Positions 1 to 8,728 of a stretch of 64,000 bases of DNA are shown here, piece by piece (position 1 is the first letter of the stretch; every line of letters begins with the position of its first letter). The DNA comes from Providencia sp. (GTDB taxonomy: Bacteria; Pseudomonadota; Gammaproteobacteria; Enterobacterales; Enterobacteriaceae). The stretch lies in NCBI RefSeq assembly GCF_003533305.1, contig NZ_DOEH01000031.1:1-64000 (forward strand), written 5' to 3'. The position numbers and the translations under genes were made by a program. The notes under the pieces were generated by a model. That model had not been told where the DNA came from and did not search any database. It saw only the letters and a program-made list of their open reading frames with translations.

Positions 1-2
1 TA

Positions 3-2564
3 CAAAAAGAGTTAAAAGAACAAGTCACTTTAGCGGGCCAAGTCACTGATACGCAAGTTAAAGCATTAACCGCTGATCTGAATCAACAAGTGGCTTTGTT
101 GAAACAAAAAGAAGATGGGCTGAAAAAAGCCGAAGTAGACAGTCAAGCTACCCGCGAGGCATTAGCTAAACAGCAAGCAGCGGCAAAACTACTGGAAACA
201 CAAAATCAGCAGTTAACCAAGCAGCTAACTGAAAAAACGCAGCAGGCGGAGAAAATCACCCAATCGTTAGCCGAGCAAACTGCACAAGCCAAACAAAAAA
301 CCGCCTTAGAAGCTGAGCTTGCCAGTACAAAGCAACAACTGAAAGAGCATCAAGTTGCGCAAGATACATTGTCTAAGCAATATGTTGATAGCCAGAAGCA
401 GCAGCAGCAACTTCAACTGGCGTTGACGCAAAATGAACAAAATTATGCGGCGGCGCAAAAGCAATTTGAACAAGCGAATACTGATTTACTGAAATTGCAA
501 AAAGATGTTGAAAAACAAACGGCCTTGATGAGCCAAGCTAGTGATGCGCAGGTGAAAACGTTAACCGCCGATCTGAATCAACAAGTGGCTTTGTTGAAAC
601 AAAAAGAAGATGGGCTGAAAAAAGCCGAAGTGGACAGTCAAGCTACCCGCGACGCATTAGCTAAACAGCAAGCAGCGGCGAAACTGTTGGAAACACAAAA
701 CCAGCAGTTAACCAAACAGTTAACTGAAAAAGCACAGCAGGCGGAGAAAATCGCTCAATCGTTAGCCGAGCAAACTGCACAAGCCAAACAAAAAACTGCC
801 TTAGAAGCGGAGCTCGCCAGTGCAAAGCAACAACTGAAAGAACATCAAACAGCTCAAAATACGCTATCTAAACAGTATGTTGATAGCCAAAAACAACAAC
901 AGCAGTTGCAAACAGCATTGACACAAAATGAACAAAACTATGCGGCCGCGCAGAAACAACTGACGCAAGCGAATGCAGATTTATTGAAATTGCAAAAAGA
1001 TGTTGAGAAGCAGACTGCTTTGATGGGGCAAGCTAGTGATTCTCAAGTGAAGGCATTAACCGCCGATCTGAATCAACAAATTGCGTTGCTGAAACAAAAA
1101 GAAGATGGTCTGAAAAAAGCCGAAGTGGACAGTCAAACCACTCGCGAGGCATTAGCTAAACAGCAAGCAGCGGCGAAACTGTTGGAAACACAAAACCAGC
1201 AGTTAACCAAACAGTTAACTGAAAAAGCGCAGCAGGCGGAGAAAATCGCCCAATCGCTAGCCGAGCAAACCGCACAAGCCAAACAAAAAACGGTCTTAGA
1301 AGCAGAGCTCGCCAGTGCAATGCAACAACTGAAAGAGCACCAAACAGCTCAAAATACGCTATCTAAACAGTATGTTGATAGCCAGAAGCAACAACAGCAG
1401 TTGCAAACAGCATTGACACAAAATGAACAGAACTATGCAGCGGCGCAGAAACAGCTCACACAAGCGAATGTCGATTTGCAAAAATTGCAAAAAGATGTCG
1501 AGAAGCAAACGGCCTTGATGGGACAAGCCAGTGAATCACAGGTCAAAGCATTAACAGCCGATCTGAATAAACAAATTGCCTTATTGAAGCAAAAAGAGAA
1601 TGATTTATCTAAATTAGATACAGATAAAAAATCAATTCAAGAGTCTCTTGCTATTCAGCAATCTGATAAGAAAAAATTAGAATTACAGAATGTTCAGCTT
1701 GCAGAACAAAGTAAAATTCGAGAAGAACTGATCTTAAAACTTGAAAGTGACATTGCAGATAAACATAAAAAGCAGAATGAAGCTGAACAACGGTTAGCTG
1801 ATGCAAATAAACAAATTAGTTCACTAAAACTCGATGCTGAAAAACTGAATGTTGCTAATACTAAAGTTCAAACTCAAACACTAGAGTTAGAAAAACTTAA
1901 AAAACAGTTGAATGATAAAGTTGAAGTTGATACGAAGTCGCAAAAAGAGCTCGCATTAGCACAAGAGAATTTGAAAAAATTACAGGCTGAGTTAGCGTCT
2001 CAAAAATCTTTAGCGACTGATAATGCATTAAAATCACAAATTATGGACCTGAATAAACAAATAACGCAACTTCAGGCAGAAAATAATGCGTTAAAAACAA
2101 AACCGACTAGTGGTAATAGAGGTTTAGCCGCTAAGGTTCCTTCAAAAGAGGCTTCAGCGAAAGAATTAAAACAGATTGCTGATGATAATAGTAAACGGAA
2201 TCAAAAAATAATTGAGCAAGTAACACAGCAAAAATACAGTAAGTTAGACAGCAATACTTACTATAAAGTGTTACAAGCAGGCTCGCCAATTACGAATGTT
2301 AAAAATAAAGATATTACATTCATTATGAGAGAGCAGTTAACGGATGGTACGGTAACTGTTATGTATACGGACAAAAATCCAGTGACACTACCTTATAATG
2401 AGTTACCTACGCCATTAAATTCATTTGTTGAAAAAGCGGGTGAAGGGGGAATGGTCAAGGTTTATATTAAACCCGAAGGTGGGTATGGTGTTCAGGGTAT
2501 ACCTGGTGAAATACCACCGAATTCTATGTCAATTATTGACTTGAAAATTATTAAAGCGAAGTAA
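3..2564 (+). CDS. Long coiled-coil repeat protein with FKBP-like C-terminus (5' partial)
   Basis: The frame is open from base 3, so the true start lies left of the window. A GTG at 90 is only an internal repeat codon. The visible part, about 853 residues, is almost wholly Gln/Lys/Glu/Ala-rich heptad sequence and should form a long coiled coil. Three near-identical 165-residue repeats are followed by a diverged fourth unit. The last 120 residues look like an FKBP-type peptidyl-prolyl isomerase fold: YYKVLQAG, then EGGYGVQGIPGEIPPNSM, which matches the family's LGYG...IPPNA stretch. The usual FDSS active-site segment is replaced by MYTDKN, so isomerase activity is doubtful. By inference it is an envelope or structural spacer protein with a folded cap. 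The N-terminus, including any signal peptide, is not visible. Confidence 0.75.
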   Translation, partial: QKELKEQVTLAGQVTDTQVKALTADLNQQVALLKQKEDGLKKAEVDSQATREALAKQQAAAKLLETQNQQLTKQLTEKTQQAEKITQSLAEQTAQAKQKTALEAELASTKQQLKEHQVAQDTLSKQYVDSQKQQQQLQLALTQNEQNYAAAQKQFEQANTDLLKLQKDVEKQTALMSQASDAQVKTLTADLNQQVALLKQKEDGLKKAEVDSQATRDALAKQQAAAKLLETQNQQLTKQLTEKAQQAEKIAQSLAEQTAQAKQKTALEAELASAKQQLKEHQTAQNTLSKQYVDSQKQQQQLQTALTQNEQNYAAAQKQLTQANADLLKLQKDVEKQTALMGQASDSQVKALTADLNQQIALLKQKEDGLKKAEVDSQTTREALAKQQAAAKLLETQNQQLTKQLTEKAQQAEKIAQSLAEQTAQAKQKTVLEAELASAMQQLKEHQTAQNTLSKQYVDSQKQQQQLQTALTQNEQNYAAAQKQLTQANVDLQKLQKDVEKQTALMGQASESQVKALTADLNKQIALLKQKENDLSKLDTDKKSIQESLAIQQSDKKKLELQNVQLAEQSKIREELILKLESDIADKHKKQNEAEQRLADANKQISSLKLDAEKLNVANTKVQTQTLELEKLKKQLNDKVEVDTKSQKELALAQENLKKLQAELASQKSLATDNALKSQIMDLNKQITQLQAENNALKTKPTSGNRGLAAKVPSKEASAKELKQIADDNSKRNQKIIEQVTQQKYSKLDSNTYYKVLQAGSPITNVKNKDITFIMREQLTDGTVTVMYTDKNPVTLPYNELPTPLNSFVEKAGEGGMVKVYIKPEGGYGVQGIPGEIPPNSMSIIDLKIIKAK
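90..1574 (+). repeat. Three in-frame 495-bp tandem repeats
   Basis: Units start at 90, 585 and 1080, each exactly 495 bp (165 codons). A diverged fourth start at 1575 begins with the same ALLKQKE motif. The copies differ mostly by single substitutions, which points to recent duplication or gene conversion. The multiple-of-three period keeps the frame, so copy number can vary without breaking the protein. Confidence 0.95.
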
Positions 2565-2582
2565 TTTTAGTCTATGATTAAA

Positions 2583-2612
2583 AAGGTAGCTTGTTGAAAA
2601 ATAAGCTACCTT
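2583..2612. terminator. Bidirectional intrinsic terminator
   Basis: Inverted repeat AAGGTAGCTT / AAGCTACCTT with a 10-nt loop. It is flanked by an A run on the left and an AT-rich tract on the right, so it can end the coiled-coil gene on the plus strand and the MFS gene on the minus strand. Confidence 0.75.
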
Positions 2613-2660
2613 AATTTATTTATCTTATACAATTCATTCAAGTCCTCATCACTGTCAACG

Positions 2661-3872
2661 TTAGCTCCCTTCAATACTTTGTTTAGAAACGTACGATAAG
2701 GTTAGCCGCCAAAATATTAATGCAATTATGGTGATTAAAAATCCTAAGAAACAAACACCAATCCAATCTGCATATGTATAGGTTATTGTTGTGGTTATTG
2801 CACCAATACCACTACCGATTGCATAAAATAACATGTAAATACCAACGAGTCGGCTATGAGAACCTGTATCTCCACGAAAGATCATTATTTGGCTTGTAAC
2901 ATGCAAAGCTTGTCCGCCCATATCTAATAGTATTATTCCAATAAATAATGCGAATAAAGATTGCTCCAAAAGCGATAAGGGTATCCACGCTAGTAACATG
3001 AATATTAAGGAAAATAAACTTACTTTCTGTGTATATCCATGATCTGCCCATATTCCAGCTTTCGTTGCAGCAAGTGCACCAAGAGCACCAATAAGGCCAA
3101 ATGCCCCAATTTGAGTATGGGAAAACGCATAAGGTGGCGCGCTTAGTGGTAAAACTAAAGCACTCCAAAAAACGTTAAAAGCAGCAAACATTAGCATGGC
3201 TAAGATGCCTCTAACTTGTAAAGTTCTATTTTTTCGTAACAAAGTAAACATTGATAAAACTAAACGTGAATAGCTTAAATTGTTTGTACGGGTTGCTATA
3301 TTTGGTAGCAAACGAAATAGAAGAATTGAAACAATTAACATAAGTATTGCCGAGCCTAAATAAACACTTCTCCAGCCTGCAATATCACTGACACCACCAG
3401 CGAAAACTCTGGCGAGCAACAAGCCAATAAATACGCCGCTTTGCGCTGCTCCAACCGTTTTTCCTTGATTATTCCCTTCAGAGGCACTGGCTGCATAGGC
3501 GATTAGTCCTTGGGTCATTGCTGTACCAAGTAATCCAACGCTTAGCATACCAATTAATAACATTATTGATGATTGAGCTAATCCGACAATCATTAAAGCA
3601 ACCATTAAGCCAATAAGTTGGGCTAGCATTAGACTTCGGCGGTTGATGATATCACCTAGCGGCACCAAAAAAAGTAAGGCTAACGCACTGCCAATTTGTG
3701 TGATTGTTATTATGCCACCTATAGCAGCATGGCTGATTGCAAATTCAAGCGCCAAACTATCTAACAAAGGTTGGGCATAATAAACATTGGCAACGCTCAA
3801 GCCGCAGGCAGTTGCAAACAGCCATGTTAACTTTGTCGATATTATTTTTTGTTGCAGTGTCATTATTGACAT
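2661..3872 (-). CDS. MFS transporter, drug/sugar efflux type
   Basis: A 403-residue integral membrane protein with about 12 hydrophobic segments. It carries the MFS loop motif between helices 2 and 3 (PLGDIINRRSLM) and an early ANVYYAQPLL segment found in YbfF/YdhP-like DHA1 exporters. It is probably a proton-coupled exporter in the inner membrane; the substrate is not readable. A second in-frame ATG lies three codons in (3863), and neither start has a strong ribosome site. It is divergent from an HxlR regulator with an 88-bp shared promoter region, a common arrangement for a transporter controlled by its neighbour. Confidence 0.85.
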   Translation of the reverse strand: MSIMTLQQKIISTKLTWLFATACGLSVANVYYAQPLLDSLALEFAISHAAIGGIITITQIGSALALLFLVPLGDIINRRSLMLAQLIGLMVALMIVGLAQSSIMLLIGMLSVGLLGTAMTQGLIAYAASASEGNNQGKTVGAAQSGVFIGLLLARVFAGGVSDIAGWRSVYLGSAILMLIVSILLFRLLPNIATRTNNLSYSRLVLSMFTLLRKNRTLQVRGILAMLMFAAFNVFWSALVLPLSAPPYAFSHTQIGAFGLIGALGALAATKAGIWADHGYTQKVSLFSLIFMLLAWIPLSLLEQSLFALFIGIILLDMGGQALHVTSQIMIFRGDTGSHSRLVGIYMLFYAIGSGIGAITTTITYTYADWIGVCFLGFLITIIALIFWRLTLSYVSKQSIEGS

Positions 3873-3900
3873 ACACTAACCTGGTTTTAATTTGAAACTA

Positions 3901-3935
3901 GTTGTATGTTATTCAAAGTGGTTTTAAAATGCAAC
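3901..3935. promoter_or_regulatory. Possible HxlR operator between divergent genes
   Basis: GTTGTAT at 3901-3907 and ATGCAAC at 3929-3935 form an imperfect inverted repeat in the 88-bp gap between the MFS and HxlR genes. It is placed where an autoregulating repressor would bind. This is pattern only; no known consensus was matched. Confidence 0.3.
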
Positions 3936-3960
3936 TTAATTGTTCAGTCAGGAGGACTCC

Positions 3961-4401
3961 ATGACAAATGATCCTATAGTTGAATTTTGTCCAGTTGCCA
4001 GAGCACTTAATTTGGTCGGTGACCGTTGGTCTCTTCTGATTGTGAGAGATGCATTTGATGGAATCTGTCGTTTCAAAGATTTCCAAAAAAGTCTGGGGGT
4101 TGCACGTAATATTCTATCTGATAGGTTGAAAAAGCTAGTTGAGAGCGAAATACTGGAAACTAGAGCTGCATCAGATGGTACTGCATATCAGGAATACGTT
4201 TTAACATCTAAAGGAACAAGCCTGTTTACACTCATTGTTGCATTTAGGCAGTGGGGGGAAACTTATCTGTTTAGTGGTAATGAACCCCATTCTGTATTGG
4301 TTGAAGCGCAAACGCAAAAGCCAATACCATTGATGCAGGTGGTTAATGAGCAAGGAAATATTTTGTTGCCTTCTGAGGCTTATGTTAAAAAAGTGATTTG
4401 A
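3961..4401 (+). CDS. HxlR-family winged-helix transcriptional regulator
   Basis: A 146-residue DNA-binding protein. The HxlR signature is clear: CPVARALNLVGDRWSLLIVRDA at the N-terminus, then RFKDFQKSLGVARNILSDRLKKLVE as the recognition helix region, and the wing near YVLTSKG. The start is taken at ATG 3961 because GGAGGA (3951-3956) sits just before it; an upstream in-frame start is possible but lacks such a site. Family members act as dimers and often sense electrophiles or small aromatics. It likely controls the divergent MFS exporter, by context only. Confidence 0.88.
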   Translation: MTNDPIVEFCPVARALNLVGDRWSLLIVRDAFDGICRFKDFQKSLGVARNILSDRLKKLVESEILETRAASDGTAYQEYVLTSKGTSLFTLIVAFRQWGETYLFSGNEPHSVLVEAQTQKPIPLMQVVNEQGNILLPSEAYVKKVI

Positions 4402-4551
4402 ATAATAAGCTGGATTTATTGAAAGGGGTGTGAAAAGTGAATTGTAGTAAGCATTTAATAGCATTGCCTTTCTGCCAGTGTATAGATAAAACATTAATTC
4501 TATAACTGACAGGGCATGTATTCTGTATAAGCGATACAAACGATGTGTAGG

Positions 4552-5373
4552 TTAAGCTGCTATTCGCGATCTACTCGGCGTGTATCCAAAACGCTTCCGA
4601 TAACTTTGTGTGAAATAAGATTGGCTTGAAAAACCTGCTTCCATTGAAACTTCAACAATACTCATTGCAGTATTAACCAGCAACTGGTGTGCATACATAA
4701 TCCTTTTTTCGCTGATCCAAGAGCGAGGCGATGTGGAATAGACGGTGTTAAAAAGCTCTTTAAATGTAGTTAAGCCCATACCAAAGGTTTTAGCAAAGTC
4801 ACTTAATTTCCATTCCTTTAGATAATTATGTTCCATGAAGGATTGTAAACGTTCGGCTTGTCGATTACTTAATTGTCGAAAATTAGAAAGCAAATGTGGC
4901 CCTTGCTCGCCATATGATAATAATAATAAGAGTTCTGAAACTCTTAAGCTGACTATCACTTCAGGAAATTGATTGTGAGAAAATGAATTGAAACTATTTT
5001 TAATATCTCGAATTAAAGCGCAAGTCGAAAATTTAATTACATCACTAGGATCGTTTTCAATGCGTTCTATCTTACTTAGCTGAGATCCATGCTGATTAAT
5101 AAATTCACGTAAAAAGTGGTCTTCTAGTGGCAACCAAATAAACTCACAATCAATACTATTATCGGTAATTTGAAATGAGTATGAACCTTGCTTATGGTAT
5201 AAAATATCGCCTTCATTTAATGTTTTTGTTGCTGCGGGTGTTTCTAGCAACAGAGAACCTTTTTCAATGATAATAATGCCTTTTGATGTCATATCGAGTA
5301 TTGAATGCGGGTTATTCTTATCGATACAGATCTTATTAATAGTTTGGTTATTTAAATTGCTCATACCTTGCAT
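4552..5373 (-). CDS. ExsA/LcrF-type AraC-family transcriptional activator
   Basis: A 273-residue protein with an N-terminal cupin-like ligand or partner domain and a C-terminal double helix-turn-helix. The C-terminal 90 residues, with phrases such as EWKLSDFAKTFGMGLTTFKE, SPRSWISEKR and GFSSQSYFTQSYRKRFGYTP, closely follow ExsA of Pseudomonas and LcrF/VirF of Yersinia, the master activators of Ysc-type type III secretion. The central region (LRVSELLLLLS, LSNRQAERLQSFME) also agrees. No secretion genes lie in this window, so it is an orphan here and its targets are elsewhere or different. The start at 5373 has AAGG about 9 bp upstream; 5364 is an alternative. Confidence 0.85.
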   Translation of the reverse strand: MQGMSNLNNQTINKICIDKNNPHSILDMTSKGIIIIEKGSLLLETPAATKTLNEGDILYHKQGSYSFQITDNSIDCEFIWLPLEDHFLREFINQHGSQLSKIERIENDPSDVIKFSTCALIRDIKNSFNSFSHNQFPEVIVSLRVSELLLLLSYGEQGPHLLSNFRQLSNRQAERLQSFMEHNYLKEWKLSDFAKTFGMGLTTFKELFNTVYSTSPRSWISEKRIMYAHQLLVNTAMSIVEVSMEAGFSSQSYFTQSYRKRFGYTPSRSRIAA

Positions 5374-6265
5374 AGTAGTGCCTTATGTTGATTACTTTGC
5401 CTTAGCTCAAAATTTTATATCGGTTTGTTTGTTGAGGTTGATATAAAAAGTCACCATGACTTCAATGACGAAAATTATATAAAACGATCATTTTTGTGTC
5501 ACATTTTAATGCAAAGTATTAATAAATGTTTCCAAATATACTTTTTACGTCCTATTTAGCTATTTGCATCGGAAAAAATACAGTATTAAATGGTGATGCG
5601 TTGGCAATATTTATAATATGAGCCAGACTTGCAGCTTATTATGCTGCTTTTATTTGTTAAATCAGATGTTAATAATCCCAAAAAATTAATAAATATTTAT
5701 GTTTTTTTACATATAGAGGCCAAGTAGTCATATTTCGTGATCTATACGTAATTATAGCTATGTAAATTATTGTCATTAAACTCGCAAAAACAGTACTAAT
5801 AAATAAAACTTAACTATTTATTAGTTATTAAATTTAGTTATTAGTTTTTTTTATCGATATGATTTGTTTTGTTGATTAATGTGAGCTAAAAAAGCGTATT
5901 TTGTGATTTAAGTCTCAAAATCTAACTCATAGGCCAGCTCTATAGCTATGATAGGTAAAATAAACATGGATTTTAGTAATTAGTTTTTAAAGGTTATTAT
6001 TTTTTAGATAAACCACATAACAACTGTGCTGAGTATTTGTTGGTTATTTTGTATTCTTGATAGATGATTGAAGAGGATAGTAAGTAGAATTGTGATATAT
6101 ATGAAAACAATAAGTTACCGATTAATTATGATAAATGAATGATTTTATCAATGTTACGTGTAACGTAAGAAAGTCTAATAATATAATGGATACTAAGAGT
6201 GATAGTACTAGCTATTATATTGTTATCTGATTTTGGATGAGCAAAACAGGCCATGATAATACGAT
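5374..6265. other. AT-rich intergenic stretch without a supported gene
   Basis: About 890 bp of very AT-rich DNA with no credible reading frame on either strand. It holds one short hairpin (see 5631-5653). Such a long empty tract beside an orphan virulence-type regulator may be a promoter region silenced by H-NS or the remains of deleted DNA. Confidence 0.5.
5631..5653 (+). terminator. Weak terminator-like hairpin
   Basis: GCAGC / GCTGC with a 7-nt loop, followed by TTTTATTT. It could end a short untranslated transcript running rightward from the AT-rich region. The stem is only 5 bp. Confidence 0.35.
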
Positions 6266-6631
6266 TTAAAGCCGAGTATTTGTTTCTCGTATTGCTTTAC
6301 GCGACTTCTTAGGTAGTTCAGGGACTGGCTTTCTATCATCAAGTAAATGACGAATCGCTAAAATAGGGTGATGGAAAAGCATTTTAGGGCCAGACCAACG
6401 CATAATGACTTTCATTTGTTCGCGCATTTTAGGTTGGTAACAATGAACGGGACATTGCTTACAAGCCGGTTTCTGTTCACCATAACGGCATTTTTCAAGT
6501 CGATTGATGGCATAGGCATAAAGTTTATTGTAATCATCAGGGGAATTCACAGGGGCAGGGTGGGCTCGTTCATAGATTTTTATCATTTTTTCGATTGTGC
6601 GGATTTCTCGATTAATGCGTTTACTATTCAT
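6266..6631 (-). CDS. ygbA: YgbA family protein (nitrous-oxide-stimulated promoter family)
   Basis: A 121-residue cytosolic protein. The cysteine cluster CRYGEQKPACKQCPVHCY (about residues 49-66) and the following MREQMKVIMRWSGPKML are the hallmark of the YgbA_NO family. In enteric bacteria ygbA is repressed by NsrR and induced by nitric oxide, and it helps growth during nitrosative stress; the cysteines suggest an iron-sulfur or metal site. It is a single gene. An NsrR-like operator lies 25 bp upstream of its start codon (6656-6678), which supports the assignment. Confidence 0.88.
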   Translation of the reverse strand: MNSKRINREIRTIEKMIKIYERAHPAPVNSPDDYNKLYAYAINRLEKCRYGEQKPACKQCPVHCYQPKMREQMKVIMRWSGPKMLFHHPILAIRHLLDDRKPVPELPKKSRKAIRETNTRL

Positions 6632-6655
6632 ATCCTACCTCTGAGTGGATTATTA

Positions 6656-6678
6656 AACAGGCATATTAAATATATGTT
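6656..6678. promoter_or_regulatory. Putative NsrR operator upstream of ygbA
   Basis: The 23 bases match 16 of the 20 defined positions of the NsrR consensus (AAnATGCATTT, one base, AAATGCATnTT). The site lies inside an 18-bp-arm inverted repeat, 6653-6670 with 6677-6694, which has one mismatch. The position just ahead of ygbA fits NO-relieved repression. Confidence 0.65.
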
Positions 6679-6690
6679 TAATATACCTGT

Positions 6691-6713
6691 TTAACTTTCT
6701 AATAGAAAGTTAA
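6691..6713. repeat. Second nested inverted repeat upstream of ygbA
   Basis: TTAACTTTCT / AGAAAGTTAA with a 3-nt loop. It overlaps the right arm of the preceding palindrome, so only one of the two structures can form at a time. It may be a further operator or a leader hairpin. Confidence 0.5.
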
Positions 6714-6734
6714 AGGCAGGCTCATAAACGTAAA

Positions 6735-6760
6735 ATGGCATAAGTTAGTGCTTATGCCAT
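6735..6760 (-). terminator. Intrinsic terminator, likely for ydcH
   Basis: Perfect 10-bp stem ATGGCATAAG / CTTATGCCAT with a 6-nt loop. On the minus strand it is followed by TTTTAC. It lies about 175 bp downstream of the ydcH stop. Confidence 0.6.
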
Positions 6761-6933
6761 GAAGATAAAATGTAGTACATCAGCAATTCAGTGGGCTTAC
6801 CTCTAAACGGAAAGGTCTTTAAGTATAAATAGTATAGAAAGGCTTTAATGTACTTAGCGACAGCTAATCCCGTTTAGTTTGAAATTTAAGATTAATTTCA
6901 ACGTGCTTAATTGCTTTGCTTTTGATGATTTGA

Positions 6934-7155
6934 TTACTCGTTGGCCTGCATGGTTAGCATGATTTTTTGCATTTCATCTTTTATATGCAGTTTTTCTTTT
7001 TTTAGTTTGGCTACATGTTCGTTATAGCCAGCGCCAGAAGGCCCTTCAAGTTTACTTATTTCTTTATTAAGTTGATGGTGTTTTTCATAAAGGTTTTGAA
7101 AACGTGGATGTGTAGCAACCAATTTTGAAACTAAATCTTGCTCTGTAGATAACAT
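6934..7155 (-). CDS. ydcH: YdcH family protein (DUF465)
   Basis: A 73-residue helical protein. The sequence HPRFQNLYEKHHQLNKEISKLE followed by KLKKEKLHIKDEM is the DUF465 hairpin of two amphipathic helices, and the length is normal for the family. The function is unknown; family members are widespread, soluble and abundant in proteobacteria. It stands alone between ygbA and ecotin. The ATG at 7155 is preceded by a clear GAGGAGG-like ribosome site on the minus strand. Confidence 0.85.
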   Translation of the reverse strand: MLSTEQDLVSKLVATHPRFQNLYEKHHQLNKEISKLEGPSGAGYNEHVAKLKKEKLHIKDEMQKIMLTMQANE

Positions 7156-7422
7156 ACTACCTCCTCAGAATGTATTAAGCCTCAAATTCAGTATAAGCAT
7201 TGACTACTTTATATGCATCAACATGGCGAGTAATTTACATAATTTTTATCAGATTTATGATCCTTATACTAAAATTAAGTAAGATGGCTCGGCTTTAAGT
7301 GTCTATATCTATATTTTTGTAATTAAGAATCATCTATAGTGAAAATAATGGTATTAATGACTTACTATAGAGTGAATGGTAGTATTTTAAATTGATTTAT
7401 TCTTTTGAAATGGGAAATAATA

Positions 7423-7899
7423 ATGAAAAAGGCAATTTTATCTGTAATGGCTGCGGTATTAGTTTCATCATGTGCAGTGGCAACTGAGGGATTGGAAAAG
7501 GTTGCGCCATATCCAAAAGCCGAATCAGGTATGACCCGCCATGTGATCCAGTTGGCTAATCAGCAAAATGAAAATGATTTTATGGTTGAGCTTGTTATCG
7601 GTAAAACAATAAAAGCGGATTGTAATCGCCAATGGTTTATGGGGGAGTTAGATACTAAAACGTTGGAAGGTTGGGGATATGATTTCTATAAATTAGATAA
7701 GGTCAAAGGACCTGCATCTACAATGATGGCTTGCTCTGAACCTGCGAAAGATCGTTTCGTCACCACGCAATTAGGTGATGATGCTTTCATCCGTTATAAC
7801 AGTAAGCTTCCTATTGTTGTCTACACTCCATCCGATATGGACGTTAAATACCGTATTTGGTCAACAGATGATAAATTAATCGAATCTGCTAAGCAATAA
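7423..7899 (+). CDS. eco: Ecotin, periplasmic serine protease inhibitor
   Basis: A 158-residue precursor with a signal peptide (MKKAILSVMAAVLVSSCAVA). The mature part follows E. coli ecotin: LEKVAPYPKAESGMTRHVIQL, KTLEGWGYDFYKLDKV, the reactive loop STMMAC with Met at P1, and RYNSKLPIVVYTPSDMDVKYRIW. Ecotin dimers inhibit chymotrypsin-fold serine proteases such as trypsin, elastase and factor Xa, and protect the cell from host proteases. The start is ATG 7423, preceded by GGGA. It is a monocistronic gene with a terminator directly after it. Confidence 0.95.
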   Translation: MKKAILSVMAAVLVSSCAVATEGLEKVAPYPKAESGMTRHVIQLANQQNENDFMVELVIGKTIKADCNRQWFMGELDTKTLEGWGYDFYKLDKVKGPASTMMACSEPAKDRFVTTQLGDDAFIRYNSKLPIVVYTPSDMDVKYRIWSTDDKLIESAKQ

Positions 7900-7915
7900 A
7901 ACTAAGCTAACATCT

Positions 7916-7950
7916 AATAAGTGCCGCATATATAGATAGCGGCACTTATT
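7916..7950. terminator. Shared terminator between eco and the usp gene
   Basis: AATAAGTGCCGC / GCGGCACTTATT, a 12-bp perfect stem with an 11-nt loop, lies between two convergent genes. Confidence 0.85.
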
Positions 7951-7981
7951 ACGCATTGGTGGGTTACTTATTGATTAGTTT

Positions 7982-8419
7982 TTATCTGATAACAAATACA
8001 GATGTTTTCGCATGACGTACAATTGCAGAAGCGGTAGAACCCAGTAAATAAGTTGATGTACTCGGGTGATGAGAGCCAACAACAATTAAATCAGCATTAA
8101 TTTCTTCAGCATAATCTAATATTTCATCTTTTGCAGAGCCAATACCGATTTGGCAGCTAATTCTATCATCTGCGATTTTAATATCTTTGATAACTTCTTC
8201 TAGGGCACGCATTGCTAGTATAGAGCGTTGGGCTGAATCTTTATGGCTTTCCGGTAATATAGCGACTTCAATCCCAAAAAATAACTCAAGACTTGGGATC
8301 ACTGACAAAAAGTGAATTTCCGATTTACCAAGTTTTGCCAACTCTTCGACATGTTTGATGATGACGAGATTTAAATCATCCTCTAACAAATCAATAGGAA
8401 CTAATATCTTCTTATACAT
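7982..8419 (-). CDS. Universal stress protein, UspF-like
   Basis: A 145-residue UspA-fold protein. It has the N-terminal KKILVPIDL strand, IPSLE as in UspF, the nucleotide-binding segment GSAKDEILDYAEEINADLIVVGSH, and GSTASAIVRHAKTSVFVIR at the C-terminus, matching the G-2x-G-9x-G(S/T) ATP motif. The start is ATG 8419, because GAGG lies 5 bp upstream; the longer reading from 8434 lacks a site. Such proteins bind ATP and help survival in stress. It is a single gene convergent with ecotin. Confidence 0.88.
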   Translation of the reverse strand: MYKKILVPIDLLEDDLNLVIIKHVEELAKLGKSEIHFLSVIPSLELFFGIEVAILPESHKDSAQRSILAMRALEEVIKDIKIADDRISCQIGIGSAKDEILDYAEEINADLIVVGSHHPSTSTYLLGSTASAIVRHAKTSVFVIR

Positions 8420-8580
8420 AGCTACCTCGTTCATATGTTATTTAGATTTTATTATAACTCTTGAGTGTCAATATACTATAAGTTAAATAGGCATCAATGA
8501 AATGAGCCAAATTTAGCATTTATTGTTATCTCTTAAATTAATCCATTTAAGATTATCTTATTAAGCATATAAAAATAAAG

Positions 8581-8593
8581 GATAACTGTTATC
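8581..8593. promoter_or_regulatory. Palindrome upstream of the CDF transporter
   Basis: GATAAC-T-GTTATC is a perfect palindrome about 135 bp before the CDF gene. A second AT-rich motif, AATGATAATTG, is at 8690-8700. Both loosely resemble metal-repressor sites, but neither is a good Fur or MntR match. Confidence 0.3.
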
Positions 8594-8728
8594 ATTCAAC
8601 AGAGAGTTTACAAATTAGAATGAGACTTTTAACAAATAATATGTCAATATTTGGTGTCTTTTAAGTTATTGATTTGAAAGTATATACTGAATGATAATTG
8701 TTTTGTTTTTCATTAAAGAAAGTAAATT

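Noticed and set aside
8690..8700. Fur box ahead of the CDF transporter
   Set aside because: AATGATAATTG is only a partial match, and AT-rich sequence gives such matches by chance; the transporter has zinc-type HxxxD pairs, not the DxxxD of FieF.
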